A stretch of 42,617 nucleotides of DNA from an uncultured Selenomonadaceae bacterium (GTDB lineage: Bacteria > Bacillota > Negativicutes > Selenomonadales > Selenomonadaceae). The stretch's first letter is position 1. Every line of letters starts with the position of its first letter. The position numbers were made by a program, and so were the translations under genes. The stretch lies in NCBI GenBank assembly GCA_905236725.1, contig CAJOCT010000006.1, positions 1 to 42,617 of the forward strand, read 5' to 3'. The notes below the pieces were generated by a model. It searched no databases, was not told the DNA's origin, and saw nothing but the letters and a program-made list of their open reading frames with translations. Shown here in pieces: positions 23,758 through 32,321 of this stretch.

Positions 23758-24058
23758 TTTCACCTAAAAGCGCCGAGAAGCCTCCGCCTTTAGGCGTGGG
23801 GTAGTTGACTTGCCTGTGAGCGTGCGGACTGATTTTTTGCGTGTTGTCCTCAAGCTCAATTCCGTCCCTCCCCAAAATATAATCTGCAGTCACCCCGAAA
23901 AGTGCGGTAAGTTCTTTTAACTTTCGCACGGGCTGAATTACACCGTGTTCATATTTATTGTAAGCCGTTCGAGAAATTCCGAGAATGTTCGCGACCTGTT
24001 GTTGAGACAATCCGCGCTTTTTCCGCAGTTCACGAAGACGGTAAGCTGTGGCGTTCAT
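23717..24058 (-). CDS. XRE-family transcriptional regulator with aberrant C-terminus
   Basis: The 113-aa product has a clear Cro/CI helix-turn-helix: YRLRELRKKRGLSQQQVANI, LGISRTAYNKYEHGVIQPV and KLKELTALFGVTADYILG. After about residue 80 (DNTQKISP) the sequence turns into translation of an inserted hairpin element (HRQVNYPTPKGGGFSALL) and ends out of frame; the natural C-terminal helix lies downstream in another frame. The DNA-binding part may still work. The ATG was chosen because GGGGG lies at about 9 bp; an upstream GTG is too close to it. The gene faces a membrane-protein pseudogene, and the shared intergenic region has inverted repeats, as expected for an autoregulator of a divergent pair. 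Confidence 0.75.
   Translation of the reverse strand: MNATAYRLRELRKKRGLSQQQVANILGISRTAYNKYEHGVIQPVRKLKELTALFGVTADYILGRDGIELEDNTQKISPHAHRQVNYPTPKGGGFSALLGEKIFKFERRGSRHR
23762..23826. mobile_element. Remnant of an IS200/IS605-type element end (hairpin)
   Basis: On the plus strand CCTCCGCCT and AGGCGTGGGG form a tight hairpin with a 2-nt loop (23781-23801), directly followed by TAGTTGACTTG. This hairpin plus GTAGTTGAC is the usual look of the right end of IS200/IS605 and TnpB-type (omega-RNA) elements. No transposase or TnpB gene is present; about 60 bp remain. Boundaries are approximate, inferred from where the XRE protein frame breaks. Confidence 0.6.
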
Positions 24059-24087
24059 GGCAATCACCCCCGCAACAGCTTACATTG

Positions 24088-24144
24088 AATTTAAATTGTT
24101 AAAAAGCCGTGTTTTATAATCACAATTTGAATTGACTGCACGGC
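24088..24144. promoter_or_regulatory. Candidate operator region between divergent genes
   Basis: Two inverted GCCGTG (24106-24111) and CACGGC (24139-24144) boxes and two AATTTAAATTG or CAATTTGAATTG words are interleaved here. One CACGGC lies in the spacer of the plus-strand promoter, and the other flanks a minus-strand TATAAA that may be the -10 of the XRE gene. The layout fits repression by the XRE protein, which is inference. Confidence 0.45.
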
Positions 24145-24160
24145 ATAAAAATTTTATAAT
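24132..24160 (+). promoter_or_regulatory. Promoter of the membrane-protein pseudogene
   Basis: TTGACT (24132-24137), 17 bp, TATAAT (24155-24160). About 58 bp before the original ATG of the broken gene. Confidence 0.75.
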
Positions 24161-24217
24161 TTCACTCAAAAGTTAATTATAAATCACTTTATTAAATTTT
24201 TTTTTGAGGTTATTTGT

Positions 24218-25059
24218 ATGCATTGACTTTTTATTTTGATCTAGCTTGTGAGTGCGGTTGCATTTATCGTTTTTTGGTGGAAGAAAAGAAAAGCGCGACT
24301 TGCAGCGGGTGAAGATTACCAAAACAACGCAGATTATCAAGTCAAAAGTAAAACCAAGAGAATTATCGGTGCAGTTTGTGCATTGTCCTTTGTTTTGGCT
24401 ATGGTGACGAGTCCCGACTCTTCTTCGGAAAATGGAACTCCCGCCGCAAAAAATCCGCCCGTCACTCAAAAAGAAGAAACTCCCGAAGAAAAAGCTGAAC
24501 GCGAGGCCAAAGCCACCGCCGAAAAAGCTGAACGCGAAGCTAAAGCCGCCGCTGAAAAGGCTGAACAGGAAGCCAAAGCCGCTCAGAAAAAACATGACGA
24601 TATGATAAAAGAAATTACTACCGGTTGGAACACAGAAACCACCGACACCGATAAAAATCATGACAACTGGGAAAAAGCAACCGACCTGGTGAAAAAATAT
24701 CCCGACTACATTCATAACGCCGAACCTAATTGGATTAATCCTTTGGATGCACAGAAAAAACCTTGGGAATTTTACGGAAAAGTTGTAAATTTGAGCGGTC
24801 GAATTTATTCAATCGAACAGTTGCCGCCCGGTCATTCCGTTGCCAAATTTTTTGGAGGAAATTGTGTTATCATGCCATGCTTGCTACAGGCAGTTTGGAT
24901 GAACCTGTGGCTTTTTCGATATACATCGTCGGAAATTCCGAAGGTATCGGAGAAGATTCAAATATCAACGTGAAAGGCTATATTTTCGGTCATGTAGGTT
25001 TGCAAAATCGTATGGGGGGCAGCAGCAAAGGCGTGGCTTTTGTAGGATTTGCAGAATAA
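24218..25059 (+). pseudogene. Broken gene for a membrane protein with an EKAEREAK-type helical repeat
   Basis: The original start is probably the ATG after TTTGAGGTTATTTGT. In the same frame TGA (24224) and TAG (24242) interrupt what would be the first membrane helix (LFILI and LVSAVAFIVFWWKKRK lie around them). The frame then runs through a second hydrophobic segment (KRIIGAVCALSFVLAMVT), a Ser/Pro linker, a charged helix with EKAEREAKA repeats, and a soluble domain with ATDLVKKYPDYIHNAEPNWI and GKVVNLSGRIYSIEQLPPG. After GGNCVIM a 5-bp duplication shifts the frame; the true ending continues as LATGSLDEPVAFSIYIVG and stops in GVAFVGFAE. A 241-aa frame from a GTG at 24248 exists, but it lacks the start region and has a false C-terminus. 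Family not recognised. Confidence 0.75.
24871..24880 (+). repeat. Tandem duplication CATGC-CATGC causing a frameshift
   Basis: Two adjacent copies of CATGC. Removing one restores a continuous protein reading from GGNCVIM into LATGSLDEP. Confidence 0.8.
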
Positions 25060-25104
25060 AATTTTTCACCAAATTTCACAGACTCAATCAGATTTTTTGT
25101 AAAA

Positions 25105-25134
25105 AAAAACCTCCGTAAAAATTTGGAGGTTTTT
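25105..25134. terminator. Bidirectional terminator between pseudogene and hpf
   Basis: AAAAACCTCC pairs with GGAGGTTTTT around a 10-nt loop, with runs of A and T on the sides. It serves the convergent ends of the pseudogene (plus) and hpf (minus). Confidence 0.85.
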
Positions 25135-25157
25135 TTATTTACGTTAATTTTTTAATT

Positions 25158-25712
25158 TCAGTTGCCCGATTCAATCAAGCCGTAAGCACCGTCTTTGCGC
25201 TTGTAAACGACGCAAAATTCTTCGGTTTGAGCGTCGCGGAAAACGAAAAAGCTGTGGTTAATCAAATTCATTTGCATAATCGCTTCTTGAACGTCCATAG
25301 GCTTGACGACGAAACGCTTTGTCTTAACGATGGGATATTCCGCGCTGTCAGCCTCTTCCTCACGTTCGGCGCGAAGTTTTTGTTCCTCAATCATCTCGCC
25401 TTTGAAACCGCCCGCACGAAAACGACGTTCGAGTTTGGTTTTCTGCTTGTGAATTTGACGTTCGAGTTTTTCGACAACCAAGTCAATGGAAGTGTACATG
25501 TCGCCGGTCGATTCTTCGCCGCGAAGGACAAGCCCGCCGTAAATATTCGCCGTGACTTCGACGATATGAGAATCTTTTTCGACCTCCAAGAAAACAGAAA
25601 TTTCGTCGACTTTATCAAAATACTTCGCGATTTTTCCCACGCGCTTTTCCACGTATTCGCGGAGCTTTTGAGTAATTTCAATATTTTTTCCCCTGATGTT
25701 GAATGTTGCCAT
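25158..25712 (-). CDS. hpf: Ribosome hibernation promoting factor, long form
   Basis: The 184-aa protein pairs an N-terminal HPF/RaiA domain (MATFNIRGKNIEITQKLREY, the KYFDKVDEISVFLEVEKD segment, and the TSIDLVVEKLERQIHKQKTK helix) with the C-terminal dimerisation domain of the long form (VVKPMDVQEAIMQMNLINHS, then FFVFRDAQTEEFCVVYKRKD and YGLIE). It inactivates 70S ribosomes by tethering them into 100S dimers in stationary phase. The ATG has AAGGGAGA upstream; an in-frame TTG start further up lies in front of that site. Its terminator is shared with the convergent pseudogene. No clear promoter was found upstream. Confidence 0.95.
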   Translation of the reverse strand: MATFNIRGKNIEITQKLREYVEKRVGKIAKYFDKVDEISVFLEVEKDSHIVEVTANIYGGLVLRGEESTGDMYTSIDLVVEKLERQIHKQKTKLERRFRAGGFKGEMIEEQKLRAEREEEADSAEYPIVKTKRFVVKPMDVQEAIMQMNLINHSFFVFRDAQTEEFCVVYKRKDGAYGLIESGN

Positions 25713-25789
25713 AATTGCTACATCTCCCTTCAACATTTCGATTTAATTTTACTGCCGTTAGTATTCTGCGCGACAAAAATAAATCCTTT

Positions 25790-26128
25790 TTATTGAAAAA
25801 CGGAACTCATAAATTTATTGACACCGAAGCGAATACCCGAGTCCTCAACCGCCTGCATCATGGATTTTGTCCCCGCGTCCACGTCAAAAACAATTTCGCC
25901 GACAGCGGGCGCGGCAACTTTGAGCAAATTCAAAGTATAAACATTTACGTCAAAAACAGTCCCGCCGAGTTCTTCTTGAACCGCCAAGAAAATTTTTTGA
26001 GTAATCTGCCGCGCTTCGGGAGTGATTCTGTTGTCAAGAAATTTGAAAGGTCTGTAGGGTGTGGGAGCTTTGCGCGTCGTGGTTTTGAGTTTCGACGCGT
26101 CAAGGATTACAGAAATATTTTTTGCCAT
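25790..26128 (-). CDS. Unknown protein, second gene of a two-gene unit
   Basis: The 112-aa soluble protein begins MAKNISVILDASKLKTTTRK and contains ITPEARQITQKIFLAVQEEL, GGTVFDVNVYTLNLLKVAAP and VGEIVFDVDAGTKSMMQAV. There is no signal peptide or membrane segment. I do not recognise a family. GAGGTG precedes its ATG at 7 bp, and the gene begins 9 bp after the 186-aa gene's stop, so the two are made together. Composition and codon use look like the neighbouring core genes. Confidence 0.7.
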   Translation of the reverse strand: MAKNISVILDASKLKTTTRKAPTPYRPFKFLDNRITPEARQITQKIFLAVQEELGGTVFDVNVYTLNLLKVAAPAVGEIVFDVDAGTKSMMQAVEDSGIRFGVNKFMSSVFQ

Positions 26129-26137
26129 GACCGCACC

Positions 26138-26698
26138 TCATTTTTTGTGGAGGAAAAACGCATTTGCCGCCGGGGTTTGAAGTTGCAGAGGGCTTTTTTC
26201 GTCCAACTGACCGCCGCCGACAATGAACGCAACGACTCTACACCAATCGCGCATCAAATTTTCGTCGAAACCGAGACAGTAAGCAAGATCGACAATGTTG
26301 GAAAGTTCATTGTTATAAATTTCGTCGTCAATCGACGCACTGAACAACAGCCAGAAAATCAGGCGGTAAAACTCATTGAAATTTTTTTCGCCGCTGGGTT
26401 TGCTTTTAATGTCGCGGTACATTTGAATAAGTCCCTGCTCGTCGATAGTTTCAAGCGGACCGGATTTTCCGGGGTTGAAAGTGCTTTCCATCACCGCGAT
26501 AAAAGAATCTGAGTTATAACGTTTGAACTGCGGTACGAAATAAGTTTTATATTTCGCATTTGCGCCGCCGAACATAAAAACACTGCCCGAACGTCCCGCC
26601 AAATAACGATCGGTGTTCTGAATCATCGCCTTAAATTTCGTCTGCTTCATGACTTCGGAGCCTGTTGCCCCGCCACTGCTTTGCGCCATCATTACCAT
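26138..26698 (-). CDS. Unknown protein, first gene of a two-gene unit
   Basis: This 186-aa protein begins MVMMAQSSGGATGSEVMKQ and has no membrane segment. It contains a glycine-rich SVFMFGGANAKYKTYFVPQF stretch and, in the C-terminal half, a helical region (FYRLIFWLLFSASIDDEIYN, ELSNIVDLAYCLGFDENLMR) that superficially recalls TerB-type helical domains with acidic ID-D residues. The match is weak. GGAGGA lies 9 bp before the ATG and a promoter upstream. The function of the pair is not known to me; tight spacing suggests a complex. Confidence 0.7.
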   Translation of the reverse strand: MVMMAQSSGGATGSEVMKQTKFKAMIQNTDRYLAGRSGSVFMFGGANAKYKTYFVPQFKRYNSDSFIAVMESTFNPGKSGPLETIDEQGLIQMYRDIKSKPSGEKNFNEFYRLIFWLLFSASIDDEIYNNELSNIVDLAYCLGFDENLMRDWCRVVAFIVGGGQLDEKSPLQLQTPAANAFFLHKK

Positions 26699-26733
26699 AA
26701 AATTTTCCTCCTAAAAAATATTTGTTTCAGTTA

Positions 26734-26762
26734 ATTTTATCAAGTTGAGCAATTACATTCAA
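26734..26762 (-). promoter_or_regulatory. Promoter of the two-gene unknown unit
   Basis: Minus-strand TTGAAT (26757-26762), 17 bp, TAAAAT (26734-26739), about 35 bp before the ATG. Confidence 0.6.
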
Positions 26763-26783
26763 GTTTTATTTTTTCTGAAAAGT

Positions 26784-27629
26784 TTATAAATCCACGAGTT
26801 CGCGCTTACGATCGGCAAATCTTGAAATTTTTTTGTAACCGAAACTTTTCACATATTCCGCCGCCTCATCGGAAAACTTTCCGCAATCTTCAGGCTGATG
26901 AGCGTCGGAACTGATAATTATCGGCAAGTCGTACGCCGCCGCAATTTTCATGAAATCCGCGTAAGGAGAAATTTCTTTGACGGGATAGCGATATTTTGTG
27001 CCGGTGTTCACGTCGACAGCCATATCAGCTTTTTTCAAAGCCGCCGCCACGCGCTCAAGATAATTCGTCACGTCAAAATCAGGAAAAAAATTGAACAGCC
27101 GAATATTGAACGGGTGACCGAGTATATCGTAATTTTTCGACTCCGCCAACTTTTCGACCTCTGAAGTATATTCTTCGTAAATGTCGCGAAGATTATGATT
27201 TTCCCACTCAAATTTTATTTTTGACGCGTCGTAACCCCAGCCCCAAAGAAAATGAACCGAGCCGATAATATAATCGAAATTCCACGCGTCGAGAATTTTT
27301 TTGACTTCGGTTTGATTTTTAAAATTGCAAACTTCGATTCCGATTTTAACCGCGTGATTTTTTTTCAGCTCGTGCATAAAATCAAAATAATCTTTGAGCG
27401 TGTGCTTAAATTTATTTGTCTTGAGCCAAATTTTTTGAAACTTTCCAACCTCTGAATCGTCCAAAATTAAATCGTCGTAATAAAATTTTTCAAATTCGGG
27501 AAAAGTGTGAGTGTGTTCGGAAATTCCGATTTCATCAAGATTGCGATTTTTCGCCGCGTCAAAAAAACCTTGAACCCAGTTTAAATCATAATCGCCGTAT
27601 TCAAAATGCATATGATAGTCAAATTTCAT
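26784..27629 (-). CDS. PHP-family phosphatase (histidinol-phosphatase HisJ-like)
   Basis: The 281-aa protein is a PHP-domain metal-dependent phosphoesterase. Metal-binding motifs are visible in order: DYHMHFEYGD at the N-terminus, GISEHTHTFPEF, then IGIEVCNF, IGSVHFLWGW, DILGHPFNI, DVNTG and IISSDAHQPEDCG. The ISEHTH and SSDAHQ pair is typical of HisJ, which dephosphorylates histidinol phosphate. No his operon gene is adjacent, so another phosphoester could be the substrate. It follows prfC with a 31-bp gap, probably in one transcription unit with GT61 and prfC. Confidence 0.82.
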   Translation of the reverse strand: MKFDYHMHFEYGDYDLNWVQGFFDAAKNRNLDEIGISEHTHTFPEFEKFYYDDLILDDSEVGKFQKIWLKTNKFKHTLKDYFDFMHELKKNHAVKIGIEVCNFKNQTEVKKILDAWNFDYIIGSVHFLWGWGYDASKIKFEWENHNLRDIYEEYTSEVEKLAESKNYDILGHPFNIRLFNFFPDFDVTNYLERVAAALKKADMAVDVNTGTKYRYPVKEISPYADFMKIAAAYDLPIIISSDAHQPEDCGKFSDEAAEYVKSFGYKKISRFADRKRELVDL

Positions 27630-27660
27630 AAAAAAACTCCTTCAAAACGCTTTAAAAATT

Positions 27661-29259
27661 TTATTCAAAAGGCGTTGCACTCATAATTAAATTTTTGTTG
27701 TTATCGGTTATCCAGCCCAAAGCCCATTCGTTTTCGACGAGCAGGACGGGATTTTCATTTCTGTCGAGCAAAAACATTCCCCTGTCAATTCCGCGCAGTT
27801 CGGCGGGAGTAACTTTTTTTTCATCGTCAAATTTCAGCCAGCGAGCGACCTCAAAAGGCAACATCGTCATCAAAATTTCGACGTTATATTCTGATTTCAA
27901 ACGATATTGCAAAACTTCAAATTGCAAAGTTCCCACAGTGCCGACGACGTAAGAATCAGTTCCCGCGCCGACGGGGTAGAAAAGTTGAATCGCGCCTTCT
28001 TGCGTCAACTGTTCGATCCCCTTCGCAAATTGTTTTCGTTTCATCGTGTCTTTTGCCTGAACGCGAGCAAATTTTTCGGGCGGGAATGTGGGGAAGTCTT
28101 CAAATTTAAATTTATGCGCCGCGTCAGTAATTGTGTCGCCGATTCCGAAAATTCCCGGGTCGAAAAGTCCGACAATATCGCCGGGAAAAGCCTCGTCGAT
28201 AATTTGCCTTTCCTGCGCGAGAAATTGTTGAGGTTGAGCGAGTTTTATAATTTTTTCTGACGGCGCGTGCCAAACCTGCATATTTCGTTCAAACTTCCCA
28301 GAACAAATTCTGATAAAAGCGAGCCTGTCACGGTGCGCGGGATTCATATTTGCTTGAATTTTGAAGACGAATGCGGAAAATTTTTCATCGGTCGGCTCAA
28401 TAATTCCGTCGTCAGAAAGTCTTGGAGCAGGCGGCGGAGCAAGTTTTAAATATTCTTCGAGAAAATTTTTCACGCCGAAATTTGTCATTGCCGAGCCGAA
28501 AAAAGTCGGAGTCAAATCTCCCGCGTCAATTTTTTTCTTGTCAAATTTTTCTCCCGCCTCGTCAAGTAACATCAAATCATCTTGCAAAGCGTCAAAATTT
28601 TCCTGCCCGATTCTTTTAATAACTTCAGGATCGTCAGGTGAAAAAATTTCCGAAATTCTTTCAGTCTGCCCGTGAGAAGTGTCTTCGGCGAAAAGTTCAA
28701 TCTGATTTTTTTGCCTGTCGTAAACGCCCAAATATTTTCCGTCAACGCCGATCGGAAAATTCATCGGATAAGTATTTATCCCCAAAATTTTTTCAACTTC
28801 GTCAAGCAGGTCGAGGGGAATTTTTCCGTAACGGTCGAGTTTGTTTATAAAAGTGAAAATCGGGACTCGTCTTTCTCTGCAAACCTTGAAAAGTTTTTTT
28901 GTTTGAGCCTCAACGCCTTTCGCCGCGTCGATAATCATAACCGCGCTGTCAACCGCCATCAAAGTCCGATAAGTGTCCTCCGAAAAATCTTGGTGACCGG
29001 GCGTGTCCAAAATATTTATCCTGCAATCCGCGTAATCGAATTGAAGAACCGAACTTGTTACGGAAATTCCGCGCTGTTTTTCAATTTCCATCCAATCGCT
29101 GACGGCGTGGCGTTGAGTTTTTCTTGACTTAATCGAGCCCGCCAAGTGAATTGCGCCGCCGTAAAGCAAAAGTTTTTCCGTCAAAGTAGTTTTTCCCGCG
29201 TCGGGGTGAGAAATTATCGCAAAAGTTCTGCGTTTTGAAATTTCTTCGGTTAAAGTCAT
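27661..29259 (-). CDS. prfC: Peptide chain release factor 3
   Basis: The 532-aa translational GTPase recycles RF1 and RF2 from the ribosome after termination. G-domain motifs: SHPDAGKTTLTEKLL (G1), the RGISVTSSV switch I segment, DTPGHQDFSEDTYRTL (G3) and FINKLDRYG (G4). Domain II/III sequences such as FKIQANMNPAHRDRLAFIRI and the C-terminal GTLQFEVLQYRLKSEYNVE are typical of RF3 rather than EF-G. The ATG (in MTLTEEISKRRTFAI) was chosen since AGGTGG precedes it at about 9 bp; an in-frame GTG lies inside that site. It begins 16 bp after the GT61 gene. Confidence 0.96.
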   Translation of the reverse strand: MTLTEEISKRRTFAIISHPDAGKTTLTEKLLLYGGAIHLAGSIKSRKTQRHAVSDWMEIEKQRGISVTSSVLQFDYADCRINILDTPGHQDFSEDTYRTLMAVDSAVMIIDAAKGVEAQTKKLFKVCRERRVPIFTFINKLDRYGKIPLDLLDEVEKILGINTYPMNFPIGVDGKYLGVYDRQKNQIELFAEDTSHGQTERISEIFSPDDPEVIKRIGQENFDALQDDLMLLDEAGEKFDKKKIDAGDLTPTFFGSAMTNFGVKNFLEEYLKLAPPPAPRLSDDGIIEPTDEKFSAFVFKIQANMNPAHRDRLAFIRICSGKFERNMQVWHAPSEKIIKLAQPQQFLAQERQIIDEAFPGDIVGLFDPGIFGIGDTITDAAHKFKFEDFPTFPPEKFARVQAKDTMKRKQFAKGIEQLTQEGAIQLFYPVGAGTDSYVVGTVGTLQFEVLQYRLKSEYNVEILMTMLPFEVARWLKFDDEKKVTPAELRGIDRGMFLLDRNENPVLLVENEWALGWITDNNKNLIMSATPFE

Positions 29260-29275
29260 ATTCTTTACCACCTGC

Positions 29276-30493
29276 TTACTTTTTTAAAAAATTTGAATTG
29301 TTTTTGAGAGATGTCATAAATTCCAAAATCAAGTCCGAAAAATATTTATCGTCCTGCGGATTTATCGACCAATTATTTTCTTTGGCGAATTTTGAATAAG
29401 TCAAAAAATGATAAAAATCCTCCTGCGAAAATTTTTCTGTTATCTCATCGCCGAAAAATTTTCTCAACTGTTCGCTGAGGATATAACAAAAAGTTCCCGA
29501 CTGACTTCGCGCGAAAATTGAAAATGCCGAATCGATATAAAAAATTTCCAAGTCGTGAACTTGATCAATCGCCTGCTGATAAATATTTAAAAATGCGGGA
29601 CGACGGGGAATTAAAATCGCTTGCGAATGATTTTTCAAAAAAAGAATGTTATGAGAAATTGATCCGATTACCGAAGCAAAATTTTCGCAGTTCGCCAAAA
29701 TATTCAGTTGCTCGTCGAGAGAAAATTTTTCCGGCTCTATCATTTCGTAACCTTTTTCAGAAAAATAATCTGCAAGCCTGCCTTCGCCCGTCTGATTTCC
29801 GCCGTAATAGAAAAAAAATTTTTTTTGCGTGAGAGGCGAAAAATTTTTCTGCGCAAAATTTCTTATTTGCTCAATCGTCTGAATATATTCTTGCGTGAAA
29901 AAAGCGGTATCGTTGCCGTTAAAATTATTTCGTGAACCTTCAATGGCGCAATCGTAATTTTCCGCGCTGCCTTTGTCGAGAAAAAAAGATTCGTCCGGCA
30001 AAATAATCTTTTTGAATCGGGTCGGCTTCTCAATTTCCAAAAAATCTTCGACTTCAACGCCCAAAATTTTAAGCAGCCTTGCAAAATTCGGAATGATTCC
30101 AACTCCCGCTTTCACGTAAACAATTTGGCAGTTTTTAAAATTTTCTTTGAAAAAATTACTTTTCAGAAACCAAATGCGCTTTATGTTGTCGGTCAAACAA
30201 TGCCCCCAAACGTGAACCAACATTCCCAAATAAATCACGGTCTTCGGCGAATATTTAACTTTTCTGTCGGGCGTGTAAGAATTGCCCGCGCCTCTGTGAA
30301 TGAAACTTTCTTTGATAAAATTTCCTTCAGCGTCGACAATTCCGCCGAGTCCCACAGAATTTTCCAGCGGTTTATAAGGCAAAATCGTTCCGTTCTCGAT
30401 TATTTGAAAGCCCAATTCTTTTTTTGAAAAATGATTCTCGAAAAGTTTTTCGCCGTAATAATTTTTCTTGTACAAGCTGTCATAATTGGTCAA
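29276..30493 (-). CDS. GT61-type (DUF563) glycosyltransferase
   Basis: The 405-aa protein matches the DUF563 or family-61 glycosyltransferase pattern: YLGMLVHVWGHCLTDNIKR as the start of the domain, then IIPNFARLLKILGVEVEDF, ILPDESFF, KKFFFYYGG, the YEMIEPEKFSLDEQLNILAN region and GSISHNILFLKN, the last being the donor-phosphate contacting part. These enzymes add sugars to capsular or extracellular polysaccharide. The TTG start was chosen because GGGAGGA lies 6 bp before it; the longer frame starting 11 codons earlier has no ribosome site. It heads the prfC-PHP unit and diverges from pckA. Confidence 0.78.
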   Translation of the reverse strand: MTNYDSLYKKNYYGEKLFENHFSKKELGFQIIENGTILPYKPLENSVGLGGIVDAEGNFIKESFIHRGAGNSYTPDRKVKYSPKTVIYLGMLVHVWGHCLTDNIKRIWFLKSNFFKENFKNCQIVYVKAGVGIIPNFARLLKILGVEVEDFLEIEKPTRFKKIILPDESFFLDKGSAENYDCAIEGSRNNFNGNDTAFFTQEYIQTIEQIRNFAQKNFSPLTQKKFFFYYGGNQTGEGRLADYFSEKGYEMIEPEKFSLDEQLNILANCENFASVIGSISHNILFLKNHSQAILIPRRPAFLNIYQQAIDQVHDLEIFYIDSAFSIFARSQSGTFCYILSEQLRKFFGDEITEKFSQEDFYHFLTYSKFAKENNWSINPQDDKYFSDLILEFMTSLKNNSNFLKK

Positions 30494-30598
30494 AATAAAT
30501 TCCTCCCGATAAATTTTTCCCGCCAATTTTAAACTGCGCTGTTGAAGTTATCAAGATTTTTTTTCGTGAAAGACAAGAGCGATTCAAAAAATTTCTTT

Positions 30599-30627
30599 TT
30601 GACATAAGCCGTCAAATGAGATATATT
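30599..30627 (+). promoter_or_regulatory. Promoter of pckA
   Basis: TTGACA (30599-30604), 17 bp, TATATT (30622-30627), 52 bp upstream of the ATG. Confidence 0.8.
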
Positions 30628-30679
30628 TATCGGTGGTTAAAATAAAATTTTCAGCAGATTTTTTTTGGAGGTTGATAAG

Positions 30680-32296
30680 ATGGCAATGATGGATTTGACA
30701 AAGTACGGCATCACCGGCACAACCGAAGTTGTTTACAATCCGACTTACGAAGTTCTTTTTAACGCAGAAATGGAACCCGGCTTGACCGGCTACGATGTCG
30801 GACAAGAAACCGAACTCGGCGCGGTCAACGTTATGACGGGAATTTATACCGGTCGTTCGCCCAAAGACAAATTTATTGTTTACGACGACACGACAAAAGA
30901 AGGTGCGCCCGGCGAAATTTGGTGGACGACTCCCGAATATCCCAACGACAACAAAAAATGCAGCGTTGAAAGCTGGAAAGCCCTCAAAAAACTCGCGATT
31001 GAAGAACTTTCCAACAAAAAACTTTACGTTGTTGACGGATTCTGCGGAACTCACAAAGATACCCGCATGAAAATTCGTTTCATCATGGAAGTTGCTTGGC
31101 AGGCTCATTTCGTCACGAATATGTTTATTCGTCCGAAAAATCAGGCTGAATTTGACCAAGAGCCCGACTTTGTCGTTTTCAATGCGTCGAAGGCTAAAGT
31201 CACCAACTGGAAAGAACTCGGTCTCAATTCCGAAACCGCGACTGTTTTCAACATCACCGACAAAGAGCAAGTTATTTTAAATACTTGGTACGGCGGCGAA
31301 ATGAAAAAAGGTATGTTCAGCATGATGAACTACTTCCTCCCGCTCAAAGGAATTGCGGCCATGCACTGCTCCGCGAATACCGATAAAAACGGCGAAAATA
31401 CCGCGATTTTCTTCGGACTTTCCGGCACAGGAAAAACCACTTTGTCAACCGATCCGAAACGTCTCTTAATCGGCGACGACGAGCACGGCTGGGACGATAC
31501 CGGCGTTTTCAACTTTGAAGGCGGTTGCTATGCAAAAGTTATCAACCTCGACAAAGAATCCGAACCCGATATTTACAACGCTATCACCCGCGACGCACTT
31601 TTGGAAAACGTCACCGTTGACAAGGACGGAAAAATTGACTTCGCAGATAAATCCGTCACGGAAAATACTCGCGTAAGTTATCCGATTTATCACATCAAAA
31701 ATATCGTTCGCCCCGACAGTCACGGTCCGGCGGCTAAAGCTGTAATTTTCCTCAGTGCAGACGCATTCGGCGTTCTTCCGCCCGTCTCGATTTTGACTCC
31801 CGAACAGACAAAATATTATTTCCTTAGCGGATTTACTGCAAAACTCGCGGGAACTGAACGCGGAATCACTGAACCGACTCCGACTTTCTCCGCTTGTTTC
31901 GGTCAGGCCTTCCTCGAACTCCACCCGACAAAATACGCTGAAGAACTTGTAAAGCGTATGGAAAAATCCGGCGCGAAGGCTTATCTCGTCAATACCGGTT
32001 GGAATGGCAGCGGCAAGCGCATTTCGATTAAAGACACACGCGGAATTATCGACGCAATTCTCGGCGGCGCAATTAAAAACGCTCCGACAAAGAAAATCGA
32101 TATTTTCAACCTCGAAGTTCCCACAAAACTCGAAGGCGTTGCGACTGAAATTCTCGATCCGCGCGACACTTATGCAGATCCCTCGGAGTGGGATAAAAAA
32201 GCTAAAGACCTTGCAGAGCGTTTCATTAAAAACTTCCATAAATATGAACACAACGCGGCAGGCAAAGCACTTGTCCCGGCAGGTCCGCAACTTTAA
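30680..32296 (+). CDS. pckA: Phosphoenolpyruvate carboxykinase (ATP)
   Basis: The 538-aa enzyme converts oxaloacetate and ATP to PEP, CO2 and ADP, or runs in the reverse, carboxylating direction in succinate- or propionate-forming anaerobes. Signature segments: [15 protein letters not shown], the kinase-1a P-loop [20 protein letters not shown], the metal-binding [26 protein letters not shown] and the adenine-binding [20 protein letters not shown]. The ATG was chosen because GGAGG precedes it at about 10 bp; a TTG start five codons earlier overlaps that site. Codon choice looks like a highly expressed gene (many GAC, AAC, CTC). It is monocistronic, with its own promoter and strong terminator. 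Confidence 0.97.
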   Translation: MAMMDLTKYGITGTTEVVYNPTYEVLFNAEMEPGLTGYDVGQETELGAVNVMTGIYTGRSPKDKFIVYDDTTKEGAPGEIWWTTPEYPNDNKKCSVESWKALKKLAIEELSNKKLYVVDGFCGTHKDTRMKIRFIMEVAWQAHFVTNMFIRPKNQAEFDQEPDFVVFNASKAKVTNWKELGLNSETATVFNITDKEQVILNTWYGGEMKKGMFSMMNYFLPLKGIAAMHCSANTDKNGENTAIFFGLSGTGKTTLSTDPKRLLIGDDEHGWDDTGVFNFEGGCYAKVINLDKESEPDIYNAITRDALLENVTVDKDGKIDFADKSVTENTRVSYPIYHIKNIVRPDSHGPAAKAVIFLSADAFGVLPPVSILTPEQTKYYFLSGFTAKLAGTERGITEPTPTFSACFGQAFLELHPTKYAEELVKRMEKSGAKAYLVNTGWNGSGKRISIKDTRGIIDAILGGAIKNAPTKKIDIFNLEVPTKLEGVATEILDPRDTYADPSEWDKKAKDLAERFIKNFHKYEHNAAGKALVPAGPQL

Positions 32297-32321
32297 TTTA
32301 AACTTAAGAAAATAATTTTTT

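Noticed and set aside
24173-24715. 180-codon minus-strand frame rich in Gly, Phe and Ser
   Set aside because: It is the reverse of the EKAEREAK-type repeat region of the plus-strand pseudogene and lacks a start signal.
30584-32290. Long open frames antisense to pckA (228 and 274 codons)
   Set aside because: They mirror the codon bias of pckA, have no ribosome sites, and their proteins look like reverse translations without domains.
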